Notes: generated by a model not told the origin, from the letters alone. 64,000 nt of DNA from Jiangella gansuensis DSM 44835 (GCF_000515395.1 NZ_KI911782.1:62001-126000), one strand, 5' to 3'; positions 52,194-61,539 are shown, counted from the first letter of the stretch. Made by a program: numbers and translations.

Positions 52194-53561
52194 ATGGATA
52201 CCGGAGATACCGCCTGGATACTCGTGTCCACGGCACTTGTCATGCTCATGACTCCGGGCCTCGCGCTGTTCTACGGCGGTATGGTCCGCGCCAAGAGCGT
52301 CATCAACATGATGATGATGAGCTTCGGCGCGCTCGGTGTCATCAGCGTGCTGTGGGTTCTCTACGGCTACTCGATCGCCTTCGGTGAAGACCTCGGCGGC
52401 GGCCTCTTGGGCAACCCGGGCGAGTTCTTCGGCCTCTCCGGGCTGATGGACCCCGAGGCATTGTCCGGCACGATCCCGACGATGCTCTTCGTCGGTTTCC
52501 AAGGCATGTTCGCCGTCATCACCGTCGCGCTGGTGTCCGGCTCCATCGCCGACCGGGCGAAGTTCTGGACCTGGCTGCTGTTCGCGACGATCTGGGGCAC
52601 GATCGTGTACTTCCCCGTCGCGCACTGGGTTTTCGCGTTCGCCGACGGCGACGGCGGCTGGATCGGCGACCGGCTCGGCGCCATCGACTTCGCCGGTGGT
52701 ACCGCGGTCCACATCAATGCCGGTGCCGCCGGCCTGGCGCTGGCGCTCGTGCTCGGCCGGCGCCGCGACTTCGCCAAGGGCGCGCATCGTCCGCACAACC
52801 TGCCGCTGGTCATGCTCGGCGCCGGGCTGCTGTGGTTCGGCTGGTTCGGCTTCAACGCCGGCTCGGCCGTGGGCGCCAACGGTGTGGCGGCGGTGGCCCT
52901 GGTCAACACCGTCGCCGCGACGGGTGCGGCCATGCTCGCCTGGATCATCGTCGAGAAGGTCCGTGACGGTCACGCGACGTCGCTGGGTGCCGCGTCCGGC
53001 GTGGTGACCGGTCTGGTCGCCATCACCCCGGCGTGCTCCGCGCTGAACCCCGTGGGCTCTCTGGTCCTCGGTGTCGTGGCCGGTGCCATCTGCTCGCTGG
53101 TTGTCGACCTGAAGTTCCGGCTGCGCTACGACGACTCGCTCGATGTCGTCGCGGTGCACCTGGTGGGTGGCCTGGTCGGTACCGTCGCCATCGGCTTCCT
53201 GGCCACGGCGGACGCTCCGGCGGGCGTGGACGGCCTCTTCTTCGGCGGCGGCCTGGACCAGCTCTGGCGCCAGATCGTCGGTGCCGGCGCGGTGCTGATC
53301 TACTCGTTCGTGGTCACCTACGTCATCGGCGTGGTGCTGCAGAGGACGGTCGGCTTCCGTGTCGACGACGACCACGAGATCGTCGGCGTCGACCGCGTCC
53401 ACCACGGCGAGTCCGGCTACGAGATCGGGGCCGACGAGGTCCCGGACGACGTGCTGGCTCGGGTGTCGGCCGCTCCGGCGGCGCCGGCGAGTGCTCCGGC
53501 GGCGGCTCCGGCCGTTACCAAGGAGCGCCCGGTCGCCGGGGGTGACGTCGCGACGGCGTGA
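52194..53561 (+). CDS. amt: Ammonium transporter
   Basis: 455 residues from ATG 52194 with GGGAGGGAC upstream. About 11 membrane helices; TPGLALFYGGMVRAKSVINMMMM is the Amt signature, and the pore twin-His residues lie in FAGGTAVHINAGAAGLAL and VVAVHLVGGLVGTVAIGF. The C-terminal tail (VDDDHEIVGVDRVHHGESGYE) is the conserved regulatory tail, then an Ala/Pro-rich extension. The usual glnK and glnD genes do not follow; instead a strong terminator does, so this is a stand-alone amt. Confidence 0.96.
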   Translation: MDTGDTAWILVSTALVMLMTPGLALFYGGMVRAKSVINMMMMSFGALGVISVLWVLYGYSIAFGEDLGGGLLGNPGEFFGLSGLMDPEALSGTIPTMLFVGFQGMFAVITVALVSGSIADRAKFWTWLLFATIWGTIVYFPVAHWVFAFADGDGGWIGDRLGAIDFAGGTAVHINAGAAGLALALVLGRRRDFAKGAHRPHNLPLVMLGAGLLWFGWFGFNAGSAVGANGVAAVALVNTVAATGAAMLAWIIVEKVRDGHATSLGAASGVVTGLVAITPACSALNPVGSLVLGVVAGAICSLVVDLKFRLRYDDSLDVVAVHLVGGLVGTVAIGFLATADAPAGVDGLFFGGGLDQLWRQIVGAGAVLIYSFVVTYVIGVVLQRTVGFRVDDDHEIVGVDRVHHGESGYEIGADEVPDDVLARVSAAPAAPASAPAAAPAVTKERPVAGGDVATA

Positions 53562-53584
53562 GCCGTTCGCGTCGGACGAATCGA

Positions 53585-53623
53585 CGCGCCGCGGCCCGGG
53601 AGCGAATCCCGGGCCGCGGCGCG
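53585..53623. terminator. amt terminator hairpin
   Basis: A perfect 17-bp GC stem (CGCGCCGCGGCCCGGGA with its reverse complement) around loop GCGAA, then TTTCC. Strongest terminator in the window; 23 bases after the amt stop. Confidence 0.93.
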
Positions 53624-53728
53624 TTTCCACGTGCAGGGGCAGGCCGTCTGCGGTCTGGCACCGCGCCGCCGGGGTCGCTAGTGTGCCTCCGATAAGAGAA
53701 CCACTGGTCTGCTTGAGGGAGGTGCCCC

Positions 53729-54451
53729 ATGGCCCGGCCGTCGGTGAAGCCGCTCGAGGTGCGCGCCCTGATCGAGCAGCAGTTCATCGCCACCATGCAA
53801 CCCACCGACGTGCTGCCGTCCGAGCGCAGTCTCGCCGAGCTGTTCAGCGTGTCCCGGGCCACCGTCCGGTCCGCGCTCAAGCTGCTGGAGGACGACGGGC
53901 TGCTCCGGTCCGCGCCCGGGGTCGGCACCTTCGTCGCGGCACCGCACCTGTCCAAGGCTCCGGTTCTCACCTCGTTCACGCAGGACGTCGCGGCGCGTGG
54001 GTGGACAGCCGGTTCCCGGGTCCTGGAACGGCGGCGGGCCGTGGCCGACACCGCCGTCGCCCACGACCTCGGCATCGAACCGGGCGCGGACTACTACGAG
54101 ATACGCCGGGTCCGGCTGGCCGACGACGTCCCGCTCAGCGTCGAGCTGGTCCAGTTGCCGGCCGCGTTGGTGCCCGGGCTGATCGACCGGCCGCTCGACG
54201 GCTCGCTCTACCAGGAACTGGCCGACCGCTACGGCATCCGGGTCAGCCGGCACGACCGCCGCATCAGCGCCGTCAACCTCGACGCCGATACCGCCGGACT
54301 GCTCGGCGTCCCACCGCGCACCGCCGCGCTCTACGTCACGCAGCAGGGCTACGACCAGCACGGACGCCGCATCGAACACGGCAAGTCCCTCTACCGCGGC
54401 GATCGCTACGACTTCTCGACCGTCACCTACGCACCTGGAGGCCGGCCGTGA
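53729..54451 (+). CDS. GntR/HutC-family (UTRA) regulator
   Basis: 240 residues with GAGGGAGG before the ATG. HTH: VLPSERSLAELFSVSRATVRSALKLLEDDGLL; UTRA domain with GIEPGADYYEIRRVRLADDVPL and the C-terminal ending HGKSLYRGDRYDFSTV typical of HutC-type sugar sensors. Its stop overlaps the GTG of the GH15-like hydrolase, so regulator and enzyme are co-translated. UTRA ligands are often sugar phosphates or amino sugars. Confidence 0.92.
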   Translation: MARPSVKPLEVRALIEQQFIATMQPTDVLPSERSLAELFSVSRATVRSALKLLEDDGLLRSAPGVGTFVAAPHLSKAPVLTSFTQDVAARGWTAGSRVLERRRAVADTAVAHDLGIEPGADYYEIRRVRLADDVPLSVELVQLPAALVPGLIDRPLDGSLYQELADRYGIRVSRHDRRISAVNLDADTAGLLGVPPRTAALYVTQQGYDQHGRRIEHGKSLYRGDRYDFSTVTYAPGGRP

Positions 54452-55785
54452 CCGTCACCCTCGGAACCCGAGGCACCGCGTGGAGCCCCGAAACCCGCCT
54501 CTACTCCGACGGCGTCGTCATCGGCGCCGACGGTGGGCCGCTCGTGGTGCCGCCACACTCCGGCCTGCGTCGGCTACCGGGGACGGGGTACCTCGATCCG
54601 TCGTCCGGCGAGCTTCCCGGAGCCGCCGTCCCGACCTCCGACGACGTCGACGCGGCCCGGGCCGCGCTCGCGGCCGCCGAGCTCCCAGGGCGCGGCACCC
54701 CGTACGCCGCGATGGCCGAGCACGCACTCGTCGACATCGGTGTCCTGACGTTCCCGAACGGCGCCGTGGTCGCCGCCGGGAGCCCGTACTGGCGATACGT
54801 ATGGCCCCGCGACGCCGGGTACATGGCGGCGGCCCTCGTCCTGGCCGGCCAGCCGGACCTGGCGTTCTCACAGCTCAGCTACGTCGCCGCGATGCAGGAG
54901 AGCGACGGCACCTGGCAGGCGCGTTACCTGCCCGACGGCACCCGCGCCGTCCCCGACGACCGCGGCCTGCAACTGGACGGAATCGGCTGGACGCTGTGGG
55001 CGTCGTGGGTGCTGGCGTCGTCGGCGGGCGGCACGCCATCGGGCCGGGAGCGGCTGGCCGAGCTCGCGCCGATGATCCGCGCCGCGGTCACGGCCGCGCT
55101 CGACGCCCTGGACCCGCGGACGGCACTGCCCAAGGCGTCGCAGGACTTCTGGGAGATGGACGTCGAGGAGGCGGTGCTCGGCTCGGCGGCGCCGCTGTTG
55201 CTGGGCCTGCGGAGCGGCCGCGACCTGCTGCGCCGGCTTGGCAGCGATGGCACCGGCGTCGGCTTGAGCGAGGACGGTGTCCTGAGCGAGGACGGTGTCC
55301 TGAGCGAGCGGGCCGCGGACGCCGCGACCCGGCTCGCCGACGCCGTCCGCAGCGGGTTCGGCGCACACGGCTATGCCCGGCGCATCAGCGGGAGCGGCGG
55401 CCGGGACGCCTCGATCGCCTTCCTCCTGCCGCCGTTCGCGCCCCACGACGCCGAGGTCGAGCAGGCCTGGCGGGCCGCCGTCGCCGACACCACGGTGGCC
55501 AACGGCGGCGTCCGACCCGGCGAGGAATGGACCGACCTCGAGACCGCATGGACCCCGCAGATGTCCCTGCACGCCATGACCGCCGCGTCCATCGGTGACG
55601 CCGCGCTCGCCCACCGGCTGCTGAGCTGGCTGGACCTGCGCCGCAGCCGGCTCGGCGCGCTCCCGGAAAAGGTGACCGCCGCCGGCAGGCCGGCCGCCGT
55701 CGCGCCCCTAGGACTGACCGGCGCCACCGTCCTGATCGCCCTCGCCGCTCTCGACGGCCGCGCCCTGCCGGTCCCGCTCCCCTGA
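54448..55785 (+). CDS. GH15-like (alpha/alpha)6 glycoside hydrolase
   Basis: 445 residues from GTG 54448 (GTGA overlap with the regulator stop). GSPYWRYVWPRDAGYMAAALVLAG matches the WPRD region of GH15 glucoamylase-type enzymes (read in short parts), and EEWTDLETAWTPQMSLHAMTA could carry the catalytic acid. The N-terminal super-beta-sandwich usual in bacterial GH15 is mostly lacking, so it is compact. No signal peptide. A tandem hexapeptide, SEDGVL twice (about 271-284), is an unusual surface repeat encoded by an 18-bp duplication. Predicted alpha-glucosidase or dextranase; exact activity uncertain. Confidence 0.75.
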   Translation: MTVTLGTRGTAWSPETRLYSDGVVIGADGGPLVVPPHSGLRRLPGTGYLDPSSGELPGAAVPTSDDVDAARAALAAAELPGRGTPYAAMAEHALVDIGVLTFPNGAVVAAGSPYWRYVWPRDAGYMAAALVLAGQPDLAFSQLSYVAAMQESDGTWQARYLPDGTRAVPDDRGLQLDGIGWTLWASWVLASSAGGTPSGRERLAELAPMIRAAVTAALDALDPRTALPKASQDFWEMDVEEAVLGSAAPLLLGLRSGRDLLRRLGSDGTGVGLSEDGVLSEDGVLSERAADAATRLADAVRSGFGAHGYARRISGSGGRDASIAFLLPPFAPHDAEVEQAWRAAVADTTVANGGVRPGEEWTDLETAWTPQMSLHAMTAASIGDAALAHRLLSWLDLRRSRLGALPEKVTAAGRPAAVAPLGLTGATVLIALAALDGRALPVPLP

Positions 55786-55792
55786 CCCGACG

Positions 55793-55866
55793 GAAATGAT
55801 CACGTTCGGCATGGGTACACCCGCGTCACCACGAATGCTTGCCTGGTGAAGCGGTAAGACGCCTGG
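55793..55866 (+). repeat. Intergenic hairpin element, copy 5 of 5
   Basis: GAAATGATCACGT starts seven bases after the GH15-like stop; stems CACCA/TGGTG and CCGC/GCGG are kept. Unlike the other copies it lies between tandem, not convergent, genes (next start 55910), so here it would end or process a transcript rather than separate opposing ones. Confidence 0.85.
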
Positions 55867-55909
55867 CCGGGGGTGGCCCAGGACGGACGCCGCGGGTGAC
55901 AATCGGGGG

Positions 55910-56788
55910 ATGCGACGGTGGCGGATCGGGTTGGGCGCAGCGCTGGGGGTGGTCGTGCTCGCCGGAGGCGCCGTCGCGCTCGCGCGCACCGGTGACGACC
56001 AGCCGTCCGGCGGCGGCTCCCCGACGGCCCGCGCCGAGGCGCCGGAGCTCACCGCCACCGCGGAGATCCGCCGGTCGTTCAACCGTCCGGGGCTCGTGGT
56101 CATCGCGGTCACGAACCACGGCACCCAGGACGTACGCATCACGGCGGCCGAACTGCTCAGCGACTCGTTCGAAGCCACGGGGCCGCAACCCTTCGACTCC
56201 ACCATCCCGCCGGGCGCCACCCCGCGTGACCTGCAGCTCGAGTACGGGCCCGCGCGTTGCCCGGACGGCGTGGACTCGACCACCGGCCCGGCCACGGTCG
56301 CCCTGGTCGTCGAGGCCGCCGACGGCAGCGAGCACGAGCTGGAGATGGAGCTCCCGCACCCGAACGGCACGCTCGACCGGTTGCTGCGTACCGACTGCGG
56401 CGCGGAGATCCTCGATGCGGCGGTCGAGCTGACTCTCGGCCCGCTGGAGACCGGGCCGGACGGTACGGTCAGCGGGCTGCTCAGCGTCACCCGGATCGAC
56501 GGCTCGGCCGAACGGGTCGCCCTCCACGACGCCCGCGGCAGCGTGCTGTTCACCATGGTTCCCGATCCGGTCACCACTGATCCGACGCAGCGGCTGGTCC
56601 GTTTCGACGTGATGCGCTGCGGCGGCCACGCCATCGGAGACGCCAAGCGGCCGTACGGGTTCACTGCGTGGGTCCGGCTGGGCGATGCCGAGCCGATCCC
56701 GGCCGTCGTCCCGGTCGACGACGCCCACCGTGCGGTCCTGGACGCGATGCAGGCCGTCCGGTGCGAGGACGCCCCCGGAGTGACCTGA
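55910..56788 (+). CDS. Membrane-anchored secreted protein of unknown function
   Basis: 292 residues. A single N-terminal hydrophobic helix (IGLGAALGVVVLAGGAVALA) anchors a soluble extracytoplasmic part made mostly of beta-strands: GLVVIAVTNHGTQDVRITAAEL looks like an Ig-like strand pair. Four cysteines (RCPDG, TDCGAE, MRCGGH, VRCEDA) could form two disulfides. No family assigned. Confidence 0.7.
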   Translation: MRRWRIGLGAALGVVVLAGGAVALARTGDDQPSGGGSPTARAEAPELTATAEIRRSFNRPGLVVIAVTNHGTQDVRITAAELLSDSFEATGPQPFDSTIPPGATPRDLQLEYGPARCPDGVDSTTGPATVALVVEAADGSEHELEMELPHPNGTLDRLLRTDCGAEILDAAVELTLGPLETGPDGTVSGLLSVTRIDGSAERVALHDARGSVLFTMVPDPVTTDPTQRLVRFDVMRCGGHAIGDAKRPYGFTAWVRLGDAEPIPAVVPVDDAHRAVLDAMQAVRCEDAPGVT

Positions 56789-56837
56789 CCCGGCAGCTGC
56801 TGTCGGCGTCGTGACTGTGCAGCCGCCGGTGGCGGCG

Positions 56838-58301
56838 TCAGTGCCGGACGTCCAGGTGGAACGCGTCGGTGTGGTAGCCCGGCCAGGCGGTGGCGCGCTG
56901 CTCGGCGGGGGTGTCGCCCATCGGGGGTACGGCGGGGAGTTCGCCGTCGACGAGGTAGCGCTCACCGCCCCCGTCGCGGACAGCCCGGACCAGCCGTTCC
57001 CGCCAGGCTCCCAGGTCCGCCGCCCCAGCCAGGTCGTGCCGCTCCCCCGGATCGACAGAGAGGTCGAACAGCTGCTCCGCCGGCCCCTCGGGGTACCAGA
57101 TGTACTTGTGCCGCCCGTCGGTGACGGCGATGTAGTACGGCAGGCCGGGCGGTCCGCCGTCGCCGCCGGCAATGCCCACCACCAGCCGAGACGCCGGCGG
57201 CGCGGCCGCAAGGGACACCAGGTCCGACCCGTCGACGTCGGCACCGACGCTGCCGCCGGCGGCTCGGACGAAGGTCGGCAGTACGTCCGCCAGCGTGACC
57301 GGGGTGTGCACGACGGTGCCGGCCGGGAAGGTGGCCGCACCGGCCGGGGGTCGGACGATCAGCGGAACCCCGGCGGATGCTTCGTGGAAGAACACCTTGT
57401 TGCCGGTGCCGTGGTCGCCGAGGAACTCACCGTGGTCGGACGTGAACACGATCATGGTCCGGCCGAGCTCACCGATGTCCTGCAACGCGGCGAGCACCCG
57501 GCCCAGGTTGTAGTCGATCTGGGTGATCAGCCCGTAGTAGGCGGCCCGTGCGGCCCGGATGGTGTCCGCGTCGAGCAGGTCGAACGAACCGCGGTGGCGT
57601 TGCCGCCGGAACGCCGCCGGGGCATCGTCGCCGGCCCAGTTCCCCACCACGGGCTCCGGGATCGGCGCCGAACGGTACATCGAGTAGTACGGCTCCGGCG
57701 GGTCCAGCGGCGGGTGCGGCTTGGAGTAGGACAGCCACAGGAACATCGGCCGGGTCGGGTCGCGCCGGTGCCGGATGTGCTCGACGGCCTGCTCGGACAG
57801 CCACGACGTCAGCGTCTCCGCCTCCGCGACGGTGGCCATGCCGGGGTACAGCTCGTTCTGTCCCAACCCGTGCCGCATGGCCGCGACCGCCGTCCGGCTG
57901 GCGTGCCGGTAGTAGTCGTCGGGGAGGATCAGCTCCTCGAAGCCGTGGTGCGCCCGTGGTGGGCTGAAGTGCATCTTGCCGATGCCGACGGTCGCGTAGC
58001 CCAGGGCCGCGAGGCGAGCCGGCAGGGTCGGCGCCCCCGGCGGCAGCACGGCGCTGGTGGCACCGTTGTGGATCATGCCGTGCCGCAGGCTCGACTGACC
58101 GGTCAACAGCGACACCCGGGCCGGCACACACACCGGGGTGGGCGCGTAGGCGGCGTCGAACCGGGCACCTTCGTGGGCCAGCTGATCCAGGTGCGGCGTG
58201 CGCAGGAAGGGCGGCGCACCCGGTCCGAGGGTGTCGCGGCGCTGCTGATCGGTGGTGATCAGCAGCAGGTTCGGCCGCTCGTCGGCGGGAGCGCTGGTCA
58301 C
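56838..58301 (-). CDS. Type I sulfatase, probably carbohydrate-specific
   Basis: 487 residues from GTG 58301, overlapping the Gfo/Idh stop by 4 bases. NLLLITTDQQRRDTLG is the metal-binding start, TPVCVPARVSLLTGQ is the C-x-P-A-R formylglycine signature, GKMHFSPP and FTSDHGEFLGDHG are further active-site motifs. No signal peptide, so it acts inside the cell. It is the last gene of a sugar ABC operon with a Gfo/Idh dehydrogenase, so the substrate is likely a sulfated sugar. Confidence 0.92.
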   Translation of the reverse strand: MTSAPADERPNLLLITTDQQRRDTLGPGAPPFLRTPHLDQLAHEGARFDAAYAPTPVCVPARVSLLTGQSSLRHGMIHNGATSAVLPPGAPTLPARLAALGYATVGIGKMHFSPPRAHHGFEELILPDDYYRHASRTAVAAMRHGLGQNELYPGMATVAEAETLTSWLSEQAVEHIRHRRDPTRPMFLWLSYSKPHPPLDPPEPYYSMYRSAPIPEPVVGNWAGDDAPAAFRRQRHRGSFDLLDADTIRAARAAYYGLITQIDYNLGRVLAALQDIGELGRTMIVFTSDHGEFLGDHGTGNKVFFHEASAGVPLIVRPPAGAATFPAGTVVHTPVTLADVLPTFVRAAGGSVGADVDGSDLVSLAAAPPASRLVVGIAGGDGGPPGLPYYIAVTDGRHKYIWYPEGPAEQLFDLSVDPGERHDLAGAADLGAWRERLVRAVRDGGGERYLVDGELPAVPPMGDTPAEQRATAWPGYHTDAFHLDVRH

Positions 58302-59602
58302 AGGTACTCGATGGTGCCGTTCTGCCGGGAACGTTCCGCGGCGAACGCCACCCAGTGGCTCTCGAGGCTCTCCTCGAACGCGCTGGGCGCGGCCTCGACC
58401 GGCAGGCCGGCCAGCCGCTGCCGAGTCCGCTCGGCGAAGTCGGCCATCAGTCCGGCGTCGCCGCCGGAGTGCCCGCCACGGTCCTCGGGGACCTGTTCCA
58501 CGAAGCCGACCGCGCCGCTGGCCGGCAGACCCGCCACGTCCGGCGTCGAGTCCCGGAAGCGGACGACCTCGATACGACCGGTCTCCAGGTCGGACCTGAT
58601 CTCGCCGTGGCTGCCCATGAGCGTGATGACCCGCGTGTTCTGGCTCGTGAACGCGGACACGACCAGCGACGCCGTCACGCCGTTGGCGAACCGCAGCGAT
58701 GTCGTCTGGTGGTCGACGACGTCGTTGTCCATGCGATAGACGCAGCGACCGTAGTCGGTCTCGCGCATCGCCCGCATCCGGCCGGCCGGCGACGGGTCGT
58801 TGGTGATGACGGAGATCGGCCAGGTCTCGACCCCGGCGAGTTGCTCGACGTAGAACCGCTCGGCGTTGTAGGGGCAGCTGTCGGCGACCGCGCAGCCGTC
58901 GATGCACCGCTCCGTGGAGCCCGCCGGAGCGTTCTCGAGACGGAAGTGCCGACGGTCGCCGAACGACGAGACCGCGGCGTACGGCGAGTCGACCAGCCAG
59001 CGCAGGATGTCGAGGTCGTGACAGGCCTTGGCCAGCAGCATCGGGCTGGACTGCTCCGTACGGTGCCAGTTGCCGCGCACGTAGCTGTGCGCGAAGTGCC
59101 AGTAGGCGATGTTCTCCGCGTGTTCCACGCCCTGTAGCTCGCCGATGTGGCCTTCCTGCAGTAACCGGCGCAGCGTCTTGAAGAACGGCGTGTACCGCAT
59201 GACGTGCGAGACGGTGATGGCGCCCGGGTGGTCCTTGGCCGCGGCCACCAGCCGGTCCAGCTCGTCCGCCGTCGGCGCTATCGGCTTCTCCAACAGCACG
59301 TCGTAGCCGAGCTCCAGAGCACGCACGGTGGGGTCGACGTGGAGGCGGTCCGGCGTGGCGACCACCACGGCGTCCCAGGGCCCCGGCTGGGCCAGAGCGG
59401 CCCGCCAGTCGGTGTAGCGGTGCTCCGGCGCTACCCCGTGCGCGTCGCCGACGGCGCCCAGCCGCTCGTCGTCGACGTCGGCGATTCCGGTCACCCGCGC
59501 CGCTTCGGGGTGGTCCAGGCACCAGCCGGCGTAGGCCTGGCCGCCCCGGCTCCCGGCACCCAGCACCAGCAGACGCACCGGCGCGTCATGGTCGTCGCTC
59601 AT
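58298..59602 (-). CDS. Gfo/Idh/MocA-family oxidoreductase
   Basis: 434 residues from ATG 59602, six bases after AGAAGGG; ATG 59608, overlapping the permease stop, is an alternative. The NAD(P) Rossmann fold begins LLVLGAGSRGGQAYAGW, and DVLLEKPIAPTADELD carries the EKP motif. A Cys cluster (CIDGCAVADSCPYNAERF) is typical of a subgroup of the family and may bind zinc. Substrate is probably a sugar or inositol related to the imported compound. Confidence 0.9.
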   Translation of the reverse strand: MSDDHDAPVRLLVLGAGSRGGQAYAGWCLDHPEAARVTGIADVDDERLGAVGDAHGVAPEHRYTDWRAALAQPGPWDAVVVATPDRLHVDPTVRALELGYDVLLEKPIAPTADELDRLVAAAKDHPGAITVSHVMRYTPFFKTLRRLLQEGHIGELQGVEHAENIAYWHFAHSYVRGNWHRTEQSSPMLLAKACHDLDILRWLVDSPYAAVSSFGDRRHFRLENAPAGSTERCIDGCAVADSCPYNAERFYVEQLAGVETWPISVITNDPSPAGRMRAMRETDYGRCVYRMDNDVVDHQTTSLRFANGVTASLVVSAFTSQNTRVITLMGSHGEIRSDLETGRIEVVRFRDSTPDVAGLPASGAVGFVEQVPEDRGGHSGGDAGLMADFAERTRQRLAGLPVEAAPSAFEESLESHWVAFAAERSRQNGTIEYL

Positions 59603-59604
59603 GG

Positions 59605-60471
59605 TCATCCCTTCTCGGCTCCGGCCGTCAGGCCCTCGACCAACAGCCGCTCGGCGGCGAAGAACAGCACGACCACCGGCAGTGTGAGCAGGACGGAGCC
59701 GGCCATCAGCACCGTCGTGGACACGCTGATGTCGTCGAGCTGTGCCAGTCCGAGCGAGACCGTCCAGTTGTCCCGCCTCTCCAGCAGGAACAACAGCGCG
59801 AACAGGTACTCGTTCCACGCAATCATGAAGACGTACAGCGACGTCGCGGCGATCGACGGCATCGCCAGTGGCAGGACGATCCGCCGGATCACCTGGCTGC
59901 GGTTGCAGCCGTCCACCATGGCCGCGTCCTCCAGGCCCTGGGGGATGGACCGGAAGTAGTTGCGCAGCATGTACACCGACACCGGGACCGTGGACGCCAG
60001 GTAGATGATGATCAGCGCGGGCAGCTCGCCGCGCAGCCCCAGCCGGGAGAACAGCACGAACAGCGGGATCGCCATCACGATGCCGGGGAACATGTAGACG
60101 GCGAAGAACGCCGTGTTGATCGTGTTCTTGCCGGGGAAGCGCAGCCTCGTGGCGGCGTACGCGCCCAGCACCGACAGCGTCACCGTCAGCACCACAGACC
60201 CCAGCGCCACGATGAGAGAGTTGCCGAAGAACGACAGCAGCCCGTAGCCGCCGTCCTCGGGCGAGGCGATCACCCGCTCGTAGGCGGCCAGGTTCACCTC
60301 GCTCGGGCTGGGCACCACGTTCAACGGGTCGGCCAGCACCGCCTGCAGCGGCTGGAGCGACAACAGCACCATGTAGAACAGCGGTACGACGCAGGCGACC
60401 AGCACGAAGGCCAGCCAGACCACCCGCGCGACGCCTATGACCCGGGTCTCGACCCGTTCCCGCGAGACCAC
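59605..60471 (-). CDS. Sugar ABC transporter permease (MalG-like)
   Basis: 288 residues, about six membrane helices, EAA loop GLEDAAMVDGCNRSQVIRRIVLPL. The GTG start abuts the TAG of the preceding permease. With the 60472 permease it forms the importer channel. Confidence 0.93.
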   Translation of the reverse strand: MVSRERVETRVIGVARVVWLAFVLVACVVPLFYMVLLSLQPLQAVLADPLNVVPSPSEVNLAAYERVIASPEDGGYGLLSFFGNSLIVALGSVVLTVTLSVLGAYAATRLRFPGKNTINTAFFAVYMFPGIVMAIPLFVLFSRLGLRGELPALIIIYLASTVPVSVYMLRNYFRSIPQGLEDAAMVDGCNRSQVIRRIVLPLAMPSIAATSLYVFMIAWNEYLFALLFLLERRDNWTVSLGLAQLDDISVSTTVLMAGSVLLTLPVVVLFFAAERLLVEGLTAGAEKG

Positions 60472-61536
60472 CTAGACCTCCGACTCCTGCTTCAGCACGC
60501 CGTAGCGGTAGTAGACGGCGAACGCGATGATCAGGACGACCGACATCAGCAGGCCCAGCGCGGCCGCGCCGCCGACGTCGTTGCGCGATATCAGGTAGTT
60601 GTAGACCTGCACGGACACCACCTCGGTGCCGGCAGCGCCCCTGGTCAGCAGGTAGATGTCGTTGAAGTTCTGGAACGTCCAGATGAAGCGCAACAGGACC
60701 AGCAGCGCGATGACACCGGACAGCTGCGGCGCCACGATGTAGCGGAACCGCTGCAGCGGGGTGGCGCCGTCGACCCTGGCGGCCTCCTCGAGGTCACGCG
60801 GCAGCCCTTGCAACCGGGCCAGGATGAACAGGAACGCCAGCGGAAATGTCTTCCAGGCCTCGAACACGATGACGGTGATCAGCGCGATCGGCGCGTCGAA
60901 GCCGATGCCGAACAGCTCGATGCGATGGAACCGCTCGCTGAGGAACCCGATCGGCTGGTCCCAGCCGAGCACGTCGACGCCGAACACGTTGACCGGGCCG
61001 AACTGCGGGTTGAGCAGCGTCCGCCACACCAGCGCCGCGGAGACGACCGGGATGACGTACGGCACGAGCACGAACGCTCGGATGATCATGCGGCCGGGGA
61101 ACCGCTGCCGCAGCGCCAGCGCCGTCAGCAGGCCGGCACCGACCGACAGCACGGTTCCGCCGATGCTGTAGATCAGCGTGGTGCGGACCATCTCCCACAG
61201 GTCCGAACTGCCCAGGACGGTCTCGAAGTTGCGCAGCGTCAGCGTGATGTCGAAGACGTTTTGCAGGTCGATCAGCCGCAGCCGCTGGAACGACATGAGG
61301 ATCGTCCAGAGGAACGGCAGGACGACGACCAGCAGGACGATCAGCACCGTCGGGCTGACCAGCACCAGACCGTCGCGGGCCTCGCGACGCCGCAGTGACA
61401 GGCCGCGGCGGCGGGGCCGCGCCGGCTCCTGGCCGGGAGCCGGCGACGGCGTCCGCTCGGCGTCCGGCAGCGTGCCGGACCGGCCCGCAGGGTCGCCCGC
61501 GCCCTGCGGGGTCGTGCGCGATCCGTCTCGGCCCAT
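60472..61536 (-). CDS. Sugar ABC transporter permease (MalF-like)
   Basis: 354 residues. A long Pro/Arg-rich cytoplasmic leader of about 55 residues precedes six membrane helices (LVSPTVLIVLLVVVLPFLWT first). EAA loop DLEEAARVDGATPLQRFRYIVAPQL. The stop of the binding protein is three bases upstream, so the genes are coupled. Confidence 0.92.
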   Translation of the reverse strand: MGRDGSRTTPQGAGDPAGRSGTLPDAERTPSPAPGQEPARPRRRGLSLRRREARDGLVLVSPTVLIVLLVVVLPFLWTILMSFQRLRLIDLQNVFDITLTLRNFETVLGSSDLWEMVRTTLIYSIGGTVLSVGAGLLTALALRQRFPGRMIIRAFVLVPYVIPVVSAALVWRTLLNPQFGPVNVFGVDVLGWDQPIGFLSERFHRIELFGIGFDAPIALITVIVFEAWKTFPLAFLFILARLQGLPRDLEEAARVDGATPLQRFRYIVAPQLSGVIALLVLLRFIWTFQNFNDIYLLTRGAAGTEVVSVQVYNYLISRNDVGGAAALGLLMSVVLIIAFAVYYRYGVLKQESEV

Positions 61537-61539
61537 CCG

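Noticed and set aside
56838-59522. A single minus-strand frame reading from the Gfo/Idh region into the sulfatase, suggesting a fusion
   Set aside because: The upstream part is the wrong frame of the Gfo/Idh gene; the sulfatase has its own GTG with a 4-bp overlap.
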